Positions 1 through 7,318 of a stretch of DNA of 9,407 nucleotides are shown here, piece by piece. Origin of the DNA: Fibrobacteres bacterium CG2_30_45_31 (GTDB lineage: Bacteria; Fibrobacterota; Fibrobacteria; Fibrobacterales; Fibrobacteraceae). Each line of letters starts with the position of its first letter. The stretch's first letter is position 1. Location: NCBI GenBank assembly GCA_001873075.1, contig MNYL01000170.1, positions 1 to 9,407 on the forward strand, in the 5' to 3' direction. Below the pieces are notes generated by a model, which was not told the DNA's origin, searched no databases, and saw only the letters and a list, made by a program, of their open reading frames with translations. Both the position numbers and the translations under genes were made by a program.

Positions 1-342
1 ACCGCTCTGGATATGAACATCAAAGAAGTCCGCGTCTCCAGCCGTCTCAAAGACAGCCCCTGCTGTCTCGTCACCAGCGATGATGCCATGAGCAGCCGCA
101 TGGAACGCATGATGGAATCCATGGGTCAGGGCAAACAGGAAAAAGCAAAGCGAATCCTCGAAATCAACCCCACGCACCCCATCTGCCAAATGCTGAAGGG
201 AAAACTGGACAAAGGCGAAAGCCTTGAAGACTGGCCCAAGGCGCTCTATGGCCAGGCGGTACTCGCCGAAGGATCCCCACTTCCCAACCCCGCCGAATAC
301 GTACAAGCTATCAACAAGCTCCTCACCGCAACGGTCAAGTAA
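1..342 (+). CDS. htpG: Molecular chaperone HtpG (Hsp90 family), C-terminal part only
   Basis: This is the 3' end of htpG; the frame is already open at base 1 and stops with TAA at 340-342, leaving about 113 codons. The visible part fits the C-terminal dimerisation domain of bacterial Hsp90. It has a VRVSSRLKDSPCCLV strand, a methionine-rich segment (MSSRMERMMESMGQ), the conserved turn ILEINPTHPI, and a final helical stretch with YGQAVLAEG and a leucine-rich end. HtpG is a cytosolic ATP-dependent chaperone; its ATPase and middle domains would lie upstream of the window. It is the last gene of its transcript, because a strong terminator follows 40 bases after the stop. Identification rests on recognisable family motifs and is confident. 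Nothing looks truncated apart from the window edge. Confidence 0.93.
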   Translation, partial: TALDMNIKEVRVSSRLKDSPCCLVTSDDAMSSRMERMMESMGQGKQEKAKRILEINPTHPICQMLKGKLDKGESLEDWPKALYGQAVLAEGSPLPNPAEYVQAINKLLTATVK

Positions 343-381
343 AAACAAATCCTCGGTGGAGCCACAACAATCGCCGCACAG

Positions 382-417
382 AAAAAAAGCCCCGGTACCC
401 CGCCGGGGTTTTCTTTT
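382..417 (+). terminator. Intrinsic terminator after htpG
   Basis: A perfect 6-bp stem, CCCCGG (390-395) with CCGGGG (403-408), closes a 7-base loop. It can be extended by A-U pairs between the A-run before it (382-388) and the T-run after it (409-417). The TTTTCTTTT tail makes it a standard rho-independent terminator for the + strand. Because of the A-run it may also work weakly in reverse. Confidence 0.85.
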
Positions 418-419
418 AT

Positions 420-700
420 ATTCAAAAAGCTTCTGAAAACGGCTTTGCGGTCATGGGGCTAATCCGTGAACACTTTGAAACCGAGCTAAAGCGGGAATGA
501 AATCGAACGAGTATTGTGCAATATGACTGAATGCAGCCAATGACGCGTTAGCGTCAAACCACGCCAGAAACAGAGACACTTGTGCTTCAGCACTTAGTGA
601 GAGTTGATTAATGCTGATTGTACCAGTGCCGTCGGCACCTCGATCATGATACTCGGCGTGAATGCTCTTCGCCGTTTCGAATAACGATGGGAATCATCAA
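420..700. other. Gene-free stretch with a cluster of five hairpins (candidate structured RNA or repeat)
   Basis: No convincing gene is present. Five local inverted repeats follow each other: TATT/AATA around GTGC (512-523); TGACGC/GCGTCA with a GTTA loop (541-556, perfect); CACT-t-GTGC/GCAC-tt-AGTG with a TTCA loop (577-599); GTGCC/GGCAC with a GTC loop (626-638, perfect); and CGGCG/CGCCG (654-674). Such a chain of short perfect stems is unusual for random or coding DNA and suggests a folded RNA or a mobile intergenic element. I do not recognise it as tmRNA, RNase P RNA, 6S or SRP RNA. The minus strand also holds an 80-codon open frame without any ATG (451-693), probably a by-product. Strand is undetermined. 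Confidence 0.4.
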
Positions 701-702
701 CC

Positions 703-779
703 ATAAAAAATAAACTTTCAGGAGCCCGCTATTTTGGGCGTGCCCGGCCTCTGCGGGGCCGGTCGGGTGCTACTCGCCC
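703..779 (-). terminator. GC-rich nested hairpin with an adjacent T-tract (possible minus-strand terminator or dispersed intergenic element)
   Basis: GGGCG (736-740) pairs with CGCCC (775-779), enclosing a perfect CCGGCC/GGCCGG stem (744-749 with 757-762). An alternative stem is GCCC/GGGC (724-727 with 736-739). Read on the minus strand, the hairpins are followed after about 9 bases by a T-rich stretch (complement of 705-714), which could end transcription coming from the FISUMP gene. The gap before the T-tract is longer than usual. From memory, GGGCGTGCCC…GGTCGGG elements of this layout recur between genes in Bacteroidota and related phyla; I could not check this. Confidence 0.3.
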
Positions 780-990
780 GTCGCGCATCCCTCTCATCCT
801 AAAATCAACACCACCGTGATTGGCATCTCCACCGCGCCGGGCTCCCCGGGCCGTAAACGTCCCGGCACATCCGTGTAACGCCCCCTCACGCAACGCACAC
901 CGCGCCTCAATTCATCAATCCCATGCTTATCCCAAAGCAGACTAAGTCGCTAGGTTTTCACATCGTCTAATCATTACGGCACCTCGTTCC

Positions 991-1143
991 TCTCCCGTTG
1001 TGGAGAAGCACTGGAGGGTGGTTTAGGAAATCCCTTCTCACTGGGTCTTTCCTGATGGGCCTGCCATCATCATAGCCACAGCTAGAACTCGGTGAGCCGT
1101 CACTGGTGTGAGACCAATCTCACTGCGTTTGTCTGGTCACACC
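991..1143. other. Series of five hairpins overlapping the 3' end of the FISUMP gene
   Basis: Consecutive inverted repeats occupy this stretch: TCTCC/GGAGA (991-1006); AGGAAA-t-CCC paired with GGG-tc-TTTCCT (1025-1053); GATGG/CCATC (1054-1068); GTGA/TCAC (1092-1103); and GGTGTG-ag-ACC paired with GGT-CACACC (1105-1143). The last one reaches the first base of the minus-strand TAG stop codon of the FISUMP gene. On the minus strand this would be a structured 3' untranslated region. No T-tract follows, so it is not an ordinary terminator. The function is unknown. The remaining sequence between 790 and 990 shows no gene and only short GC-rich palindromes. Confidence 0.35.
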
Positions 1144-2141
1144 TAGTCCTTAATACAGCGGACAGAATAAGCGTTTGTCTTATCGCTGCTGGGCATGGTT
1201 ATTCGGTAACTAGTGTTGTAGATCGATTCAGCGCGCGCTCGAGATAAAGCGCCATACCCGTCCTCCTCCATAGGCATCCAGAAATATGTGGAGGAACCCG
1301 CATCATAGAATTTGGCCTCGTTGTTACGGTAGCCAGCAGGGAGAGCTGAAAAGCCAAATAAGTCCGTCCCTATTGCCGCGTCAGAATCAGCATTCCACCC
1401 CATTGTACTTTTGAGACTTGTGCTCACACCTTCGCCACCATTGTTTTCAGACACAAGAAGCATCAGCTTTGCCCATTCCGTCGAATCAGGAAGATGCCAA
1501 CCAATGGGGCAAATTCCATGATGTGGAGATTTAATAATGGAGCCCGCGTTTAAATGTTGGTAAGCAGAATCAATTCTCATTGCTGCCGCCCAAGTATAGA
1601 GGCGACCATATTTAGCACAGCTATCCGTACTATTTTCATAGCACCAGCTGCCCCCTTTTAGGCTTGTTGTCGCTTCGCTATCCGCATAATTCACGTTCTG
1701 TGCCATCCAAGTCTGTGAAGCAATCGTTACCGTTTTATAAAATTGTTTGTCACGAATATCTTGAAATGTTCCAAACGATACAATCACAGAACTAGATGAA
1801 TTTGCAGCAAAAGAGCTCGAAGAGACTGGCATCAAGACCCATGCATTTCCCTCGCAGATGTAGTAAACCTTTACACCGGCAAGCATAAGATACTGAACGC
1901 GGCCTACCTCGCAAATGCTACTTGAGCTCTTGTAACTTTGTACTGAACTCGAGCTAACGGCAACAGCAGTCACTGAGCTGGAACTTTCTACGGTACTGGA
2001 CGATCTGTGATTCTGCGAACTGGAAGATATTTCTTCCTCAGCCTTCGCGCCCGTACCGCGGTCGTCGCTATCGCAGCTTACAAAACTTATGTTCGCCACA
2101 AACAGCAAAGCTATCATTAAGCTCTTAAGCAATCCGTTCAT
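1143..2141 (-). CDS. FISUMP-domain lipoprotein with serine-rich linkers
   Basis: A 332-residue predicted lipoprotein. Residues 1-22 form a signal peptide ending in FVS-C, so Cys23 would be lipidated; Asp24 follows it. Residues 39-76 and 107-118 are linkers with repeated SSSS blocks, typical of Fibrobacter surface proteins. Between them lies a small module with CEVGRVQY…YYICEGNAW (77-101). The rest (about 122-332) is a FISUMP domain, the 'Fibrobacter succinogenes major paralogous domain'. Its hallmarks are visible: YKTVTIASQTWMAQNVNY (135-152), WCYEN…CAKYGRLYTWAAAM (166-188), HGICPIGWHLPDSTEW (208-223), FGFSALPAGYRN (262-273) and the closing SVRCIKD. The domain is thought to have a C-type-lectin-like fold; its ligand is unknown. 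The start is fixed by a strong Shine-Dalgarno site. It lies 40 bp after the stop of the GLUG gene upstream, probably in the same operon. A role in surface display or binding is inference. Confidence 0.9.
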   Translation of the reverse strand: MNGLLKSLMIALLFVANISFVSCDSDDRGTGAKAEEEISSSSQNHRSSSTVESSSSVTAVAVSSSSVQSYKSSSSICEVGRVQYLMLAGVKVYYICEGNAWVLMPVSSSSFAANSSSSVIVSFGTFQDIRDKQFYKTVTIASQTWMAQNVNYADSEATTSLKGGSWCYENSTDSCAKYGRLYTWAAAMRIDSAYQHLNAGSIIKSPHHGICPIGWHLPDSTEWAKLMLLVSENNGGEGVSTSLKSTMGWNADSDAAIGTDLFGFSALPAGYRNNEAKFYDAGSSTYFWMPMEEDGYGALSRARAESIYNTSYRITMPSSDKTNAYSVRCIKD

Positions 2142-2148
2142 CTATCGA

Positions 2149-2155
2149 CTCCTCC
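2149..2155 (-). promoter_or_regulatory. Shine-Dalgarno site of the FISUMP gene
   Basis: On the minus strand GGAGGAG lies 7 bases before the ATG at 2141. This near-perfect ribosome binding site decides the start codon and suggests efficient translation independent of the gene upstream. Confidence 0.8.
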
Positions 2156-2181
2156 AGACTTATACCAGTACAAATTTATTT

Positions 2182-3798
2182 TCATTTCAAAAGTAGCAAG
2201 CGATGATTCGCCAAGCCCTTTCCGATGCGTAAAATATAGACTCCGGGGCGTTTCACTTGATATTCAAAGCTATTCCGTCCTGTATTTGCCTTCATTTCGA
2301 GTTTTCCTGCCATATCGAACATTGCAACAGGGGTTCCTTCGGTCAAACCATCTATATAAAAAGCTAGGCCTTCCATGCGGACACGAAATGTAACCGCGGG
2401 AACAATATCGGAAATCAATGCTTTATGAATTTCGCTCCGAATTTCAAGAATCTTTTCATAGGGATACAAAACCGGATAGACTTCGCCTTGCTCCCAGTAT
2501 GCTGTGTCCATATTTAAAAGAGTGGTCATTGTTTCATTTTTAAACGATTTTGTTGTTTGATTCTGCCATTCATTTCCGTTCCAATAATCGCCAAAAGCAC
2601 ACGAATCCTGATTATAAAACACGGAAGATACCTTTGCATAGTAAATTTGGAATTCATAACCTAAGATGCAATTACTGGAACTTGATGCCGTTACACTCCC
2701 AAAATTGTAAGTATTGTATATACGCGAATCATAAGCGCGTTCCCCTACAATTCCTCCGACAATGGAATCGCCCTTAACAGCACCAATATTATACGCATGC
2801 ATCAAATCGCTTTTTCTGTAATCACCCGCGATTCCACCCACAAAAGTCTCTCCGGTGACTGTTCCGAGATTGTAGCTGAAAGATATGTCTCCACCGGAAC
2901 CCGAAAGTCCCCCGACGTCTTCTTCTCCCACTACCGGAGCTGTATTATAGCTCGCAATAATCAAATCTCCGCTACCGGAAATGCCGCCAACCAAGTCGCC
3001 CCCATAAACAGGTCCCTCATTGTAGGATGTATAGATGGATCCATCGCTCCCCGAAATTCCACCGACACCAAGTTTTCCTCTAATAACGCCTTTGTTGTAT
3101 GAATGATTAATTCTTGCAATGTGATAACCGAAAATTCCACCTATGCTTGTCCCCTGGGAATCCGTCCCAATATTCCCCAAATTATAACAGCTATCGACAG
3201 TGCAGTTGTCCCCACTACCGAGAATTCCACCCAAGCCGATGTAGTGTTCAGATGAATCTAGTCCAAGGTCTGCCAAATTATAATCTCCAATAAAAGAAGC
3301 TCCGCTACAGGTTCCTGCAATGCCGCCAAAGCCTTTTCTGTCATTAGCCTTATCCCAGTCGACATAGTGCACATTCCCTTTATTATAGCTATGAGAAATA
3401 GATGCCCCAGATCTACTTTCCCCTGCGATGCCTCCAACATTCAGGCTGCCGGAAACGCTGGCTTCATTATAGGAAGAATCTATGGCTCCTTCGTTGCGGC
3501 CAACTATTCCTCCGATATATGTTGGGCCTTCGGCGGAACCCTCAGTATGGCATTTTTTTATCAATCCATAATTATATTTGGCTAAAACTCCGATAGTTCC
3601 GTATTGGGAAGAAACGAAAGCCCTGATTCCAACATTTTCAACTCGCGCCCCCTTTTGTATTACACCGAATAGATTCTCGCCGATATCCACCATGTGTCCG
3701 GCGCCATCAAAATGCCCGGAGAAAGACAATATCGGTAAGTCCATACCGCTCGCTGTTCCTACTGTCAGGCTTATATTGGCGGCCAAACGGGCTGTCAT
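2182..3798 (-). CDS. GLUG-repeat surface protein, main body (cut off from its signal peptide by a frameshift)
   Basis: The 538-codon frame from the ATG at 3798 encodes the body of a secreted GLUG-repeat protein. Residues 4-45 (ARLAANI…FSGHFDGAGHMVDIG) match the usual lead-in of this family, which normally reads 'L-ADI…F-G-FDG-GH'. From about 68 to 380 there are some ten GLUG repeats with the cores GGIVG, GGIAG, GGILG, GGIFG, GGISG and GGLSG, each followed by an 'SYN-G-V-G' unit. A parallel beta-solenoid is likely. Residues 470-538 form a C-terminal tail (MFDMAGKL…PGVYILRIGKG…LLLLK) like type IX secretion sorting domains. The body lacks its own signal peptide; a matching one lies in the other frame just upstream (3952-3793). 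Reading through would need one base fewer between about 3793 and 3806, giving a 589-residue protein. It is a paralogue of the larger protein at 4378-7266. Confidence 0.8.
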   Translation of the reverse strand: MTARLAANISLTVGTASGMDLPILSFSGHFDGAGHMVDIGENLFGVIQKGARVENVGIRAFVSSQYGTIGVLAKYNYGLIKKCHTEGSAEGPTYIGGIVGRNEGAIDSSYNEASVSGSLNVGGIAGESRSGASISHSYNKGNVHYVDWDKANDRKGFGGIAGTCSGASFIGDYNLADLGLDSSEHYIGLGGILGSGDNCTVDSCYNLGNIGTDSQGTSIGGIFGYHIARINHSYNKGVIRGKLGVGGISGSDGSIYTSYNEGPVYGGDLVGGISGSGDLIIASYNTAPVVGEEDVGGLSGSGGDISFSYNLGTVTGETFVGGIAGDYRKSDLMHAYNIGAVKGDSIVGGIVGERAYDSRIYNTYNFGSVTASSSSNCILGYEFQIYYAKVSSVFYNQDSCAFGDYWNGNEWQNQTTKSFKNETMTTLLNMDTAYWEQGEVYPVLYPYEKILEIRSEIHKALISDIVPAVTFRVRMEGLAFYIDGLTEGTPVAMFDMAGKLEMKANTGRNSFEYQVKRPGVYILRIGKGLANHRLLLLK

Positions 3799-3952
3799 TG
3801 TTTTTTAACATTGTTGCAAAAGCAGCCAGATCCTCATAAGTATTTAGAACGTAATATCCCGATGAGTCCATTGCTAGATTTCCATCACTTGTTACATCAT
3901 CAGCAAAGCAAAAAGCAACGGCAAGCATCAATAGAAGCATTTTCTTTTTCAT
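3793..3952 (-). pseudogene. N-terminal fragment of the GLUG-repeat protein: signal peptide and start, out of frame with the body
   Basis: The ATG at 3952 begins MKKKMLLLMLAVAFCFA, a clear signal peptide, followed by a segment with GYYVLNTYEDLAAFATML. That segment is the usual opening of GLUG proteins ('G-Y-I-n-eeLaaFa') and matches the paralogue's KGVYLVGNYAQLKMV. The same frame then continues without homology to a stop at 3707, while the family sequence resumes in the +1 frame as ARLAANI. The switch must fall between the A-tract (T6 on the + strand, 3801-3806) and about 3793, because TAA closes the other frame just upstream of it. One extra A in the tract is the simplest explanation. The start has GAGAGGG just before it and a promoter-like sequence about 40-70 bases upstream. 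Sequencing error, true inactivation or slippage cannot be told apart from sequence alone. Confidence 0.75.
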
Positions 3953-3991
3953 ATCCCTCTCTTGACTATTAAGTATGGAATTAGTTCTTTT

Positions 3992-4021
3992 TTTATAAAA
4001 AAATTTGTATTTCCGGTTCAA
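3992..4021 (-). promoter_or_regulatory. Candidate sigma-70-type promoter for the GLUG/FISUMP unit
   Basis: On the minus strand, TTGAAC (complement of 4016-4021) is followed after 18 bases by TATAAA (complement of 3992-3997). This would place transcription start near 3984, about 30 bases before the ATG at 3952. The flanks are strongly AT-rich. The fit to the general bacterial consensus is good, but Fibrobacter promoter rules are poorly known. Confidence 0.4.
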
Positions 4022-4377
4022 ATTTCAGTTCTGTACAACATTGTTGAGCAGAATTGGCCTGAAATATACATTCAATGGTTATTATCGGCAAGAGAAGAGA
4101 CATCCAAGCCATTCCTGCATTCTGCTATCATCTCGTACCTTTTCGGACAGCGTCTTCGTGTTTCACAATCGCCAAAATTTTACAAGTCCACGGACAAGCA
4201 AACGCGTTCCTGAGCCTTATATATGGGTGGAACGTCACATTTGGTTTTCCCGGTTTTCTGCAACGTTGTGTAGAATATACGGCTATTTCCCGTTCTGTGC
4301 GTTGAATATTGAAAGGACCTTAGTGAAACGGTTCGTTACAAACTCTTTCTACCTATTTTTGACATTGGCGGAAAATC
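4022..4377. other. 356-base gene-free spacer between the two GLUG genes
   Basis: No frame here has both a plausible start and family-like content, and I see no strong hairpin or terminator after the upstream gene's stop at 4378-4380. It probably contains only the leader and promoter of the downstream gene. The long + strand open frame crossing it runs on antisense to the 962-residue gene and is rejected. Confidence 0.5.
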
Positions 4378-7266
4378 TTATTTCACATTCACGTTCCAAG
4401 TTCTCCCAGAGTCGGCGCGGATCAGATATACTCCGGCAGAAAGACTCAACGGGTAAACGCCGTCGCGCGAAACGGAAAGGTCGACAACGCGTGTTCCTCG
4501 CAGGCTATAGACTTGCAGCTTACCACGAACACCACGGACATCCAGAACTCCGTCCGCTAGCCGGAGCCGGACGAAATTATTCACAAGTACCTCGGGCAGA
4601 ATTCCCTGACGCGTCTGCGTGGCTCCAATCAGATTGCTGGAGACTTCGTTTCCCCAAAGCGTATCTTTCTTAGCCTCGCGCACTTCGCCCACTCTGTACA
4701 CCACCGTTATCTTTTGCCCGAGAAAAGGAGTACAAGTGGTCACGGAACTGGAATCCCCATTAATGGACACAACCGTCATCACCAAATTCTTCTGCAATGT
4801 TTCTATGTCGTAGTCATTTTCAAGTAATCGATGCAAATCAAAGGAACCGGCGACTTCCCAAGTTTCCGGAATGGCGAAGGGAGCATTATCGACACCTCTC
4901 AATCCCGGGTAAGTGCGATCTTCGCGAATTGTCCAAGTATTGATAAAATCGAAACCGGAGAAAAAGGCTTGCCGCTTCATTTGAATGGTGTTGTAGCCCA
5001 CGGGTCCCTCATCAGCGGATGCCGCTAGGCTGCCACCCGATAGTTCGTTGTTCCAGTAGCAATAGGGAGATATCTGGGGATGGTAGGTGTCTTCGCCGAG
5101 AATCGCGCCAATGGAATCTTTTCCTTTGACGGAACCTGCGAAATAAGCTTCTGTAACATTATCGCCGCTCCCGATGAGCCCACCGACCATTTCATCGCCG
5201 GAGACACTGGAGGTGGAATAGCTTTCGTAAATCGATCCTTTTGTCTGATAACCTACTAGACCGCCGATTCTTGGATAACGCCAGTTCCCACCCTTGTCAC
5301 CGCGCACTTTTCCAGTCGCATAACACTGAGTGATGGAACCGGAATATTGAGCGCCGATCAATCCGCCAGCGTTATTCCAGCCATAGACTTCTCCTGTGGC
5401 GAAACTTTGGAAGACCGTGGTTCCGTGGGAGGAGACCCCCACCAGACCTCCTGCATAGCTTGTAAAGGCATTGACGGATCCGGTGGCGTAACACTCCGTA
5501 ATGGAACTCGAATCGCTCAACCCGACAAGACCGCCTTGGTCGTCCCTTCCCGAAACGGAGCCCCTAGCGAAACTTTTTGAAACGATGCCATAGATCAAAT
5601 AACCGATCAATCCACCGACATCGCTTCCGTTAGCATCCACAGAAACATCGGCTGAACTGTTTTCTACGGAAGTCAGCAGGGAAAAGCCGATCAGCCCTCC
5701 CGCATAGTCTCCGTATCCATCAGTGATCAGTTTTCCCTGAACATGGACTTCCCGAATCTCGCTCCCGTTGCTGTAACCAGCTAGTACTCCGGTCGAAGAA
5801 CATCCAACGAAATCCGCAGAATCCAAGGCGAGACTGTCCACCCGTGCGCCGGACATACTGCCGAAAAGTCCGATGTTTTCTGCTTCATCACCAGCATTCT
5901 CATCGGGATAATGAACCGTGAGGTTCTGGATGGCGTGTCCCCCGCCGTGGAAATCACCCTTGAATGGATTCTCCGGAGTGCCGATGGGAGTGAATCCCTT
6001 GCAGGAATTCCCCTCGGCGTTGCAGTTTTCCCCGGCAGAAGCCGATGCGTCTATGTCGGCACTCAGGCGATAAGATCTCGTGAGTTTGGGATCGTTTTTC
6101 GAAATTGCCTTGAGTCCCTCATAATCGGAAATTTCGACTTCCGCCAAATTGTCGGGAATGGCGACCAGCGCTCCGGCACCCCAGAGCGTGTCCCCATTCG
6201 AAATGGCTCCCAGACGATACACGTAATAAAGGGAATCCCTGGTTGCATTGAGCCCAAGCACGCTTTGAATGCAGCCCACAAGAGACGTACCTCCTTTCAA
6301 GGTATAGCCGGCTGTTGTAGAAAAGACCGAATTCTTCGGAAAAGAAGCAAGCCTGGTTTTGTATGCCATGGAACAGTCGGAAAAGCCCTTAAGGAAAGGA
6401 AAAGCCTTTCCCTGAAGAAATATCCACTTTGAGGATTTCCAGAAGATACTGTAGGAACTGGAATCCATCATCTGTGACGAGGTGAGGCCGGTTCCGTTTG
6501 TGGAAAAGATCTGTCCGCTTGTTTCAGTATTCCAGTAGCTGTCATCCGACAAAACTCTATCAAGTGTGCCAGAAAGGGGACCGGCTGAAATACCATCCGA
6601 AGACATCACCACGATGACAGGTCCCGAGGCATAATCATTCATACTGGAAGAGGCCGTTGCCCCTGTCAGCCCGCCAACCCTATTCCCCCCGGAGACAATA
6701 CCGGTAGTGTAGCTGTCGTCAATGAGACCTCTGTTATAGCCCACCAGGCCGCCGATAGACCGACGTCCCTTCACGGAAACGGCTGAAAAACAAAATCGGA
6801 CGAAGCCATCTTTTGCCTCCCCGATCAAGGCTCCCACATAGGAATTACCGGTGATCGATCCCCCGATCAGACCAATCTCGGTCACGATGGCCGAGTTCCC
6901 GGTGGAGCCCAGCAACCCGACGTAGGACGAATCCGGCCGGTAAATCGTCAGATTCCGGATGAGATGACCGTCACCATAGAAATGCCCTTGAAAAGGGATC
7001 GAATCCGTCCCGATGGGGACGAATCCCTGATAAACGGTGTTTCCCGCAGAATCTTTGACTGGATTCTCCGCCATGGAAGCGGAAGCATCTATATCGGCTG
7101 TCAGACGATAAGCACTGGATGTATCCACCGGACAATCGCCAATTCCAACCATCTTGAGTTGCGCATAGTTTCCCACGAGATAGACCCCTTTGCTGTCCTG
7201 AGAAAGACCGCACGCACCAAAGGCACCGGACAAGCCCACTAAGAAAAAAAGAATGAAAAAAGGCAT
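4378..7266 (-). CDS. Large secreted GLUG-repeat protein with two repeat modules and a C-terminal sorting-type tail
   Basis: A 962-residue predicted extracellular protein. The ATG at 7266 is chosen because GAGGGG lies 4 bases before it; a GTG four codons upstream (7278) is possible but has no such site. Residues 1-17 are a signal peptide (MPFFILFFLVGLSGAFG). Two related modules follow. Module one (about 52-298) opens with AYRLTADIDASAS…PFQGHFYGDGHLIRNLT and has about three GLUG cores. Module two (about 398-795) opens with SYRLSADIDASAS…PFKGDFHGGGHAIQNLT and has about eight (GGLIG, GGLVG, GAILG). Each ends with a YWN-E-SG unit and an FPFLKG or YPGLRG closing segment. Both are followed by a short 'VYR-G…DTLWG' module (around 350 and 857). 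The tail (about 898-962; VYSLRGTRVV…GVYLIRADSGR…VNVK) resembles type IX secretion sorting domains. A beta-solenoid fold and surface or adhesive role are inferred; no catalytic motif is seen. Confidence 0.88.
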   Translation of the reverse strand: MPFFILFFLVGLSGAFGACGLSQDSKGVYLVGNYAQLKMVGIGDCPVDTSSAYRLTADIDASASMAENPVKDSAGNTVYQGFVPIGTDSIPFQGHFYGDGHLIRNLTIYRPDSSYVGLLGSTGNSAIVTEIGLIGGSITGNSYVGALIGEAKDGFVRFCFSAVSVKGRRSIGGLVGYNRGLIDDSYTTGIVSGGNRVGGLTGATASSSMNDYASGPVIVVMSSDGISAGPLSGTLDRVLSDDSYWNTETSGQIFSTNGTGLTSSQMMDSSSYSIFWKSSKWIFLQGKAFPFLKGFSDCSMAYKTRLASFPKNSVFSTTAGYTLKGGTSLVGCIQSVLGLNATRDSLYYVYRLGAISNGDTLWGAGALVAIPDNLAEVEISDYEGLKAISKNDPKLTRSYRLSADIDASASAGENCNAEGNSCKGFTPIGTPENPFKGDFHGGGHAIQNLTVHYPDENAGDEAENIGLFGSMSGARVDSLALDSADFVGCSSTGVLAGYSNGSEIREVHVQGKLITDGYGDYAGGLIGFSLLTSVENSSADVSVDANGSDVGGLIGYLIYGIVSKSFARGSVSGRDDQGGLVGLSDSSSITECYATGSVNAFTSYAGGLVGVSSHGTTVFQSFATGEVYGWNNAGGLIGAQYSGSITQCYATGKVRGDKGGNWRYPRIGGLVGYQTKGSIYESYSTSSVSGDEMVGGLIGSGDNVTEAYFAGSVKGKDSIGAILGEDTYHPQISPYCYWNNELSGGSLAASADEGPVGYNTIQMKRQAFFSGFDFINTWTIREDRTYPGLRGVDNAPFAIPETWEVAGSFDLHRLLENDYDIETLQKNLVMTVVSINGDSSSVTTCTPFLGQKITVVYRVGEVREAKKDTLWGNEVSSNLIGATQTRQGILPEVLVNNFVRLRLADGVLDVRGVRGKLQVYSLRGTRVVDLSVSRDGVYPLSLSAGVYLIRADSGRTWNVNVK

Positions 7267-7270
7267 AATA

Positions 7271-7276
7271 CCCCTC
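7271..7276 (-). promoter_or_regulatory. Shine-Dalgarno site setting the start of the 962-residue GLUG protein
   Basis: The minus strand reads GAGGGG, 4 bases before ATG (7264-7266). The site overlaps the alternative GTG start at 7276-7278, which makes the ATG the better choice. Confidence 0.65.
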
Positions 7277-7318
7277 ACTGAAAAGTGAATTTATTCAAAC
7301 AAATAAAAAATATAATTA

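Noticed and set aside
451..693. 80-codon open frame on the minus strand, hydrophobic and plausible-looking
   Set aside because: It has no ATG and no ribosome binding site, and it coincides with the chain of perfect hairpins, which explains the region better as structured RNA.
420..1142. tmRNA, RNase P RNA, SRP RNA, tRNA or group II intron
   Set aside because: I looked for conserved cores of each (tag with ALAA end, P4 elements, T-loop, domain V with a GAAA loop) and found none on either strand. The minus-strand GTGTG near 1140 alone is not enough for a group II intron.
420..2141. Diversity-generating retroelement around the FISUMP gene
   Set aside because: No reverse transcriptase, no accessory gene and no template copy of the gene's 3' end can be found within the window.
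3801..3810. Programmed -1 frameshifting at the A AAA AAC heptamer
   Set aside because: A -1 shift leads at once to a TGA stop; joining the two parts needs a +1 shift, so the classical slippery-site mechanism does not fit.
4005..4673. 222-codon open frame on the + strand
   Set aside because: Its second half lies antisense to the clearly coding C-terminus of the large GLUG gene, and the translation is a low-conviction mix rich in Arg, Ser and Cys with no family features.
5911..6432. 173-codon open frame on the + strand
   Set aside because: Entirely antisense to the GLUG repeats of the 962-residue protein; it is a shadow of that gene's codon pattern.
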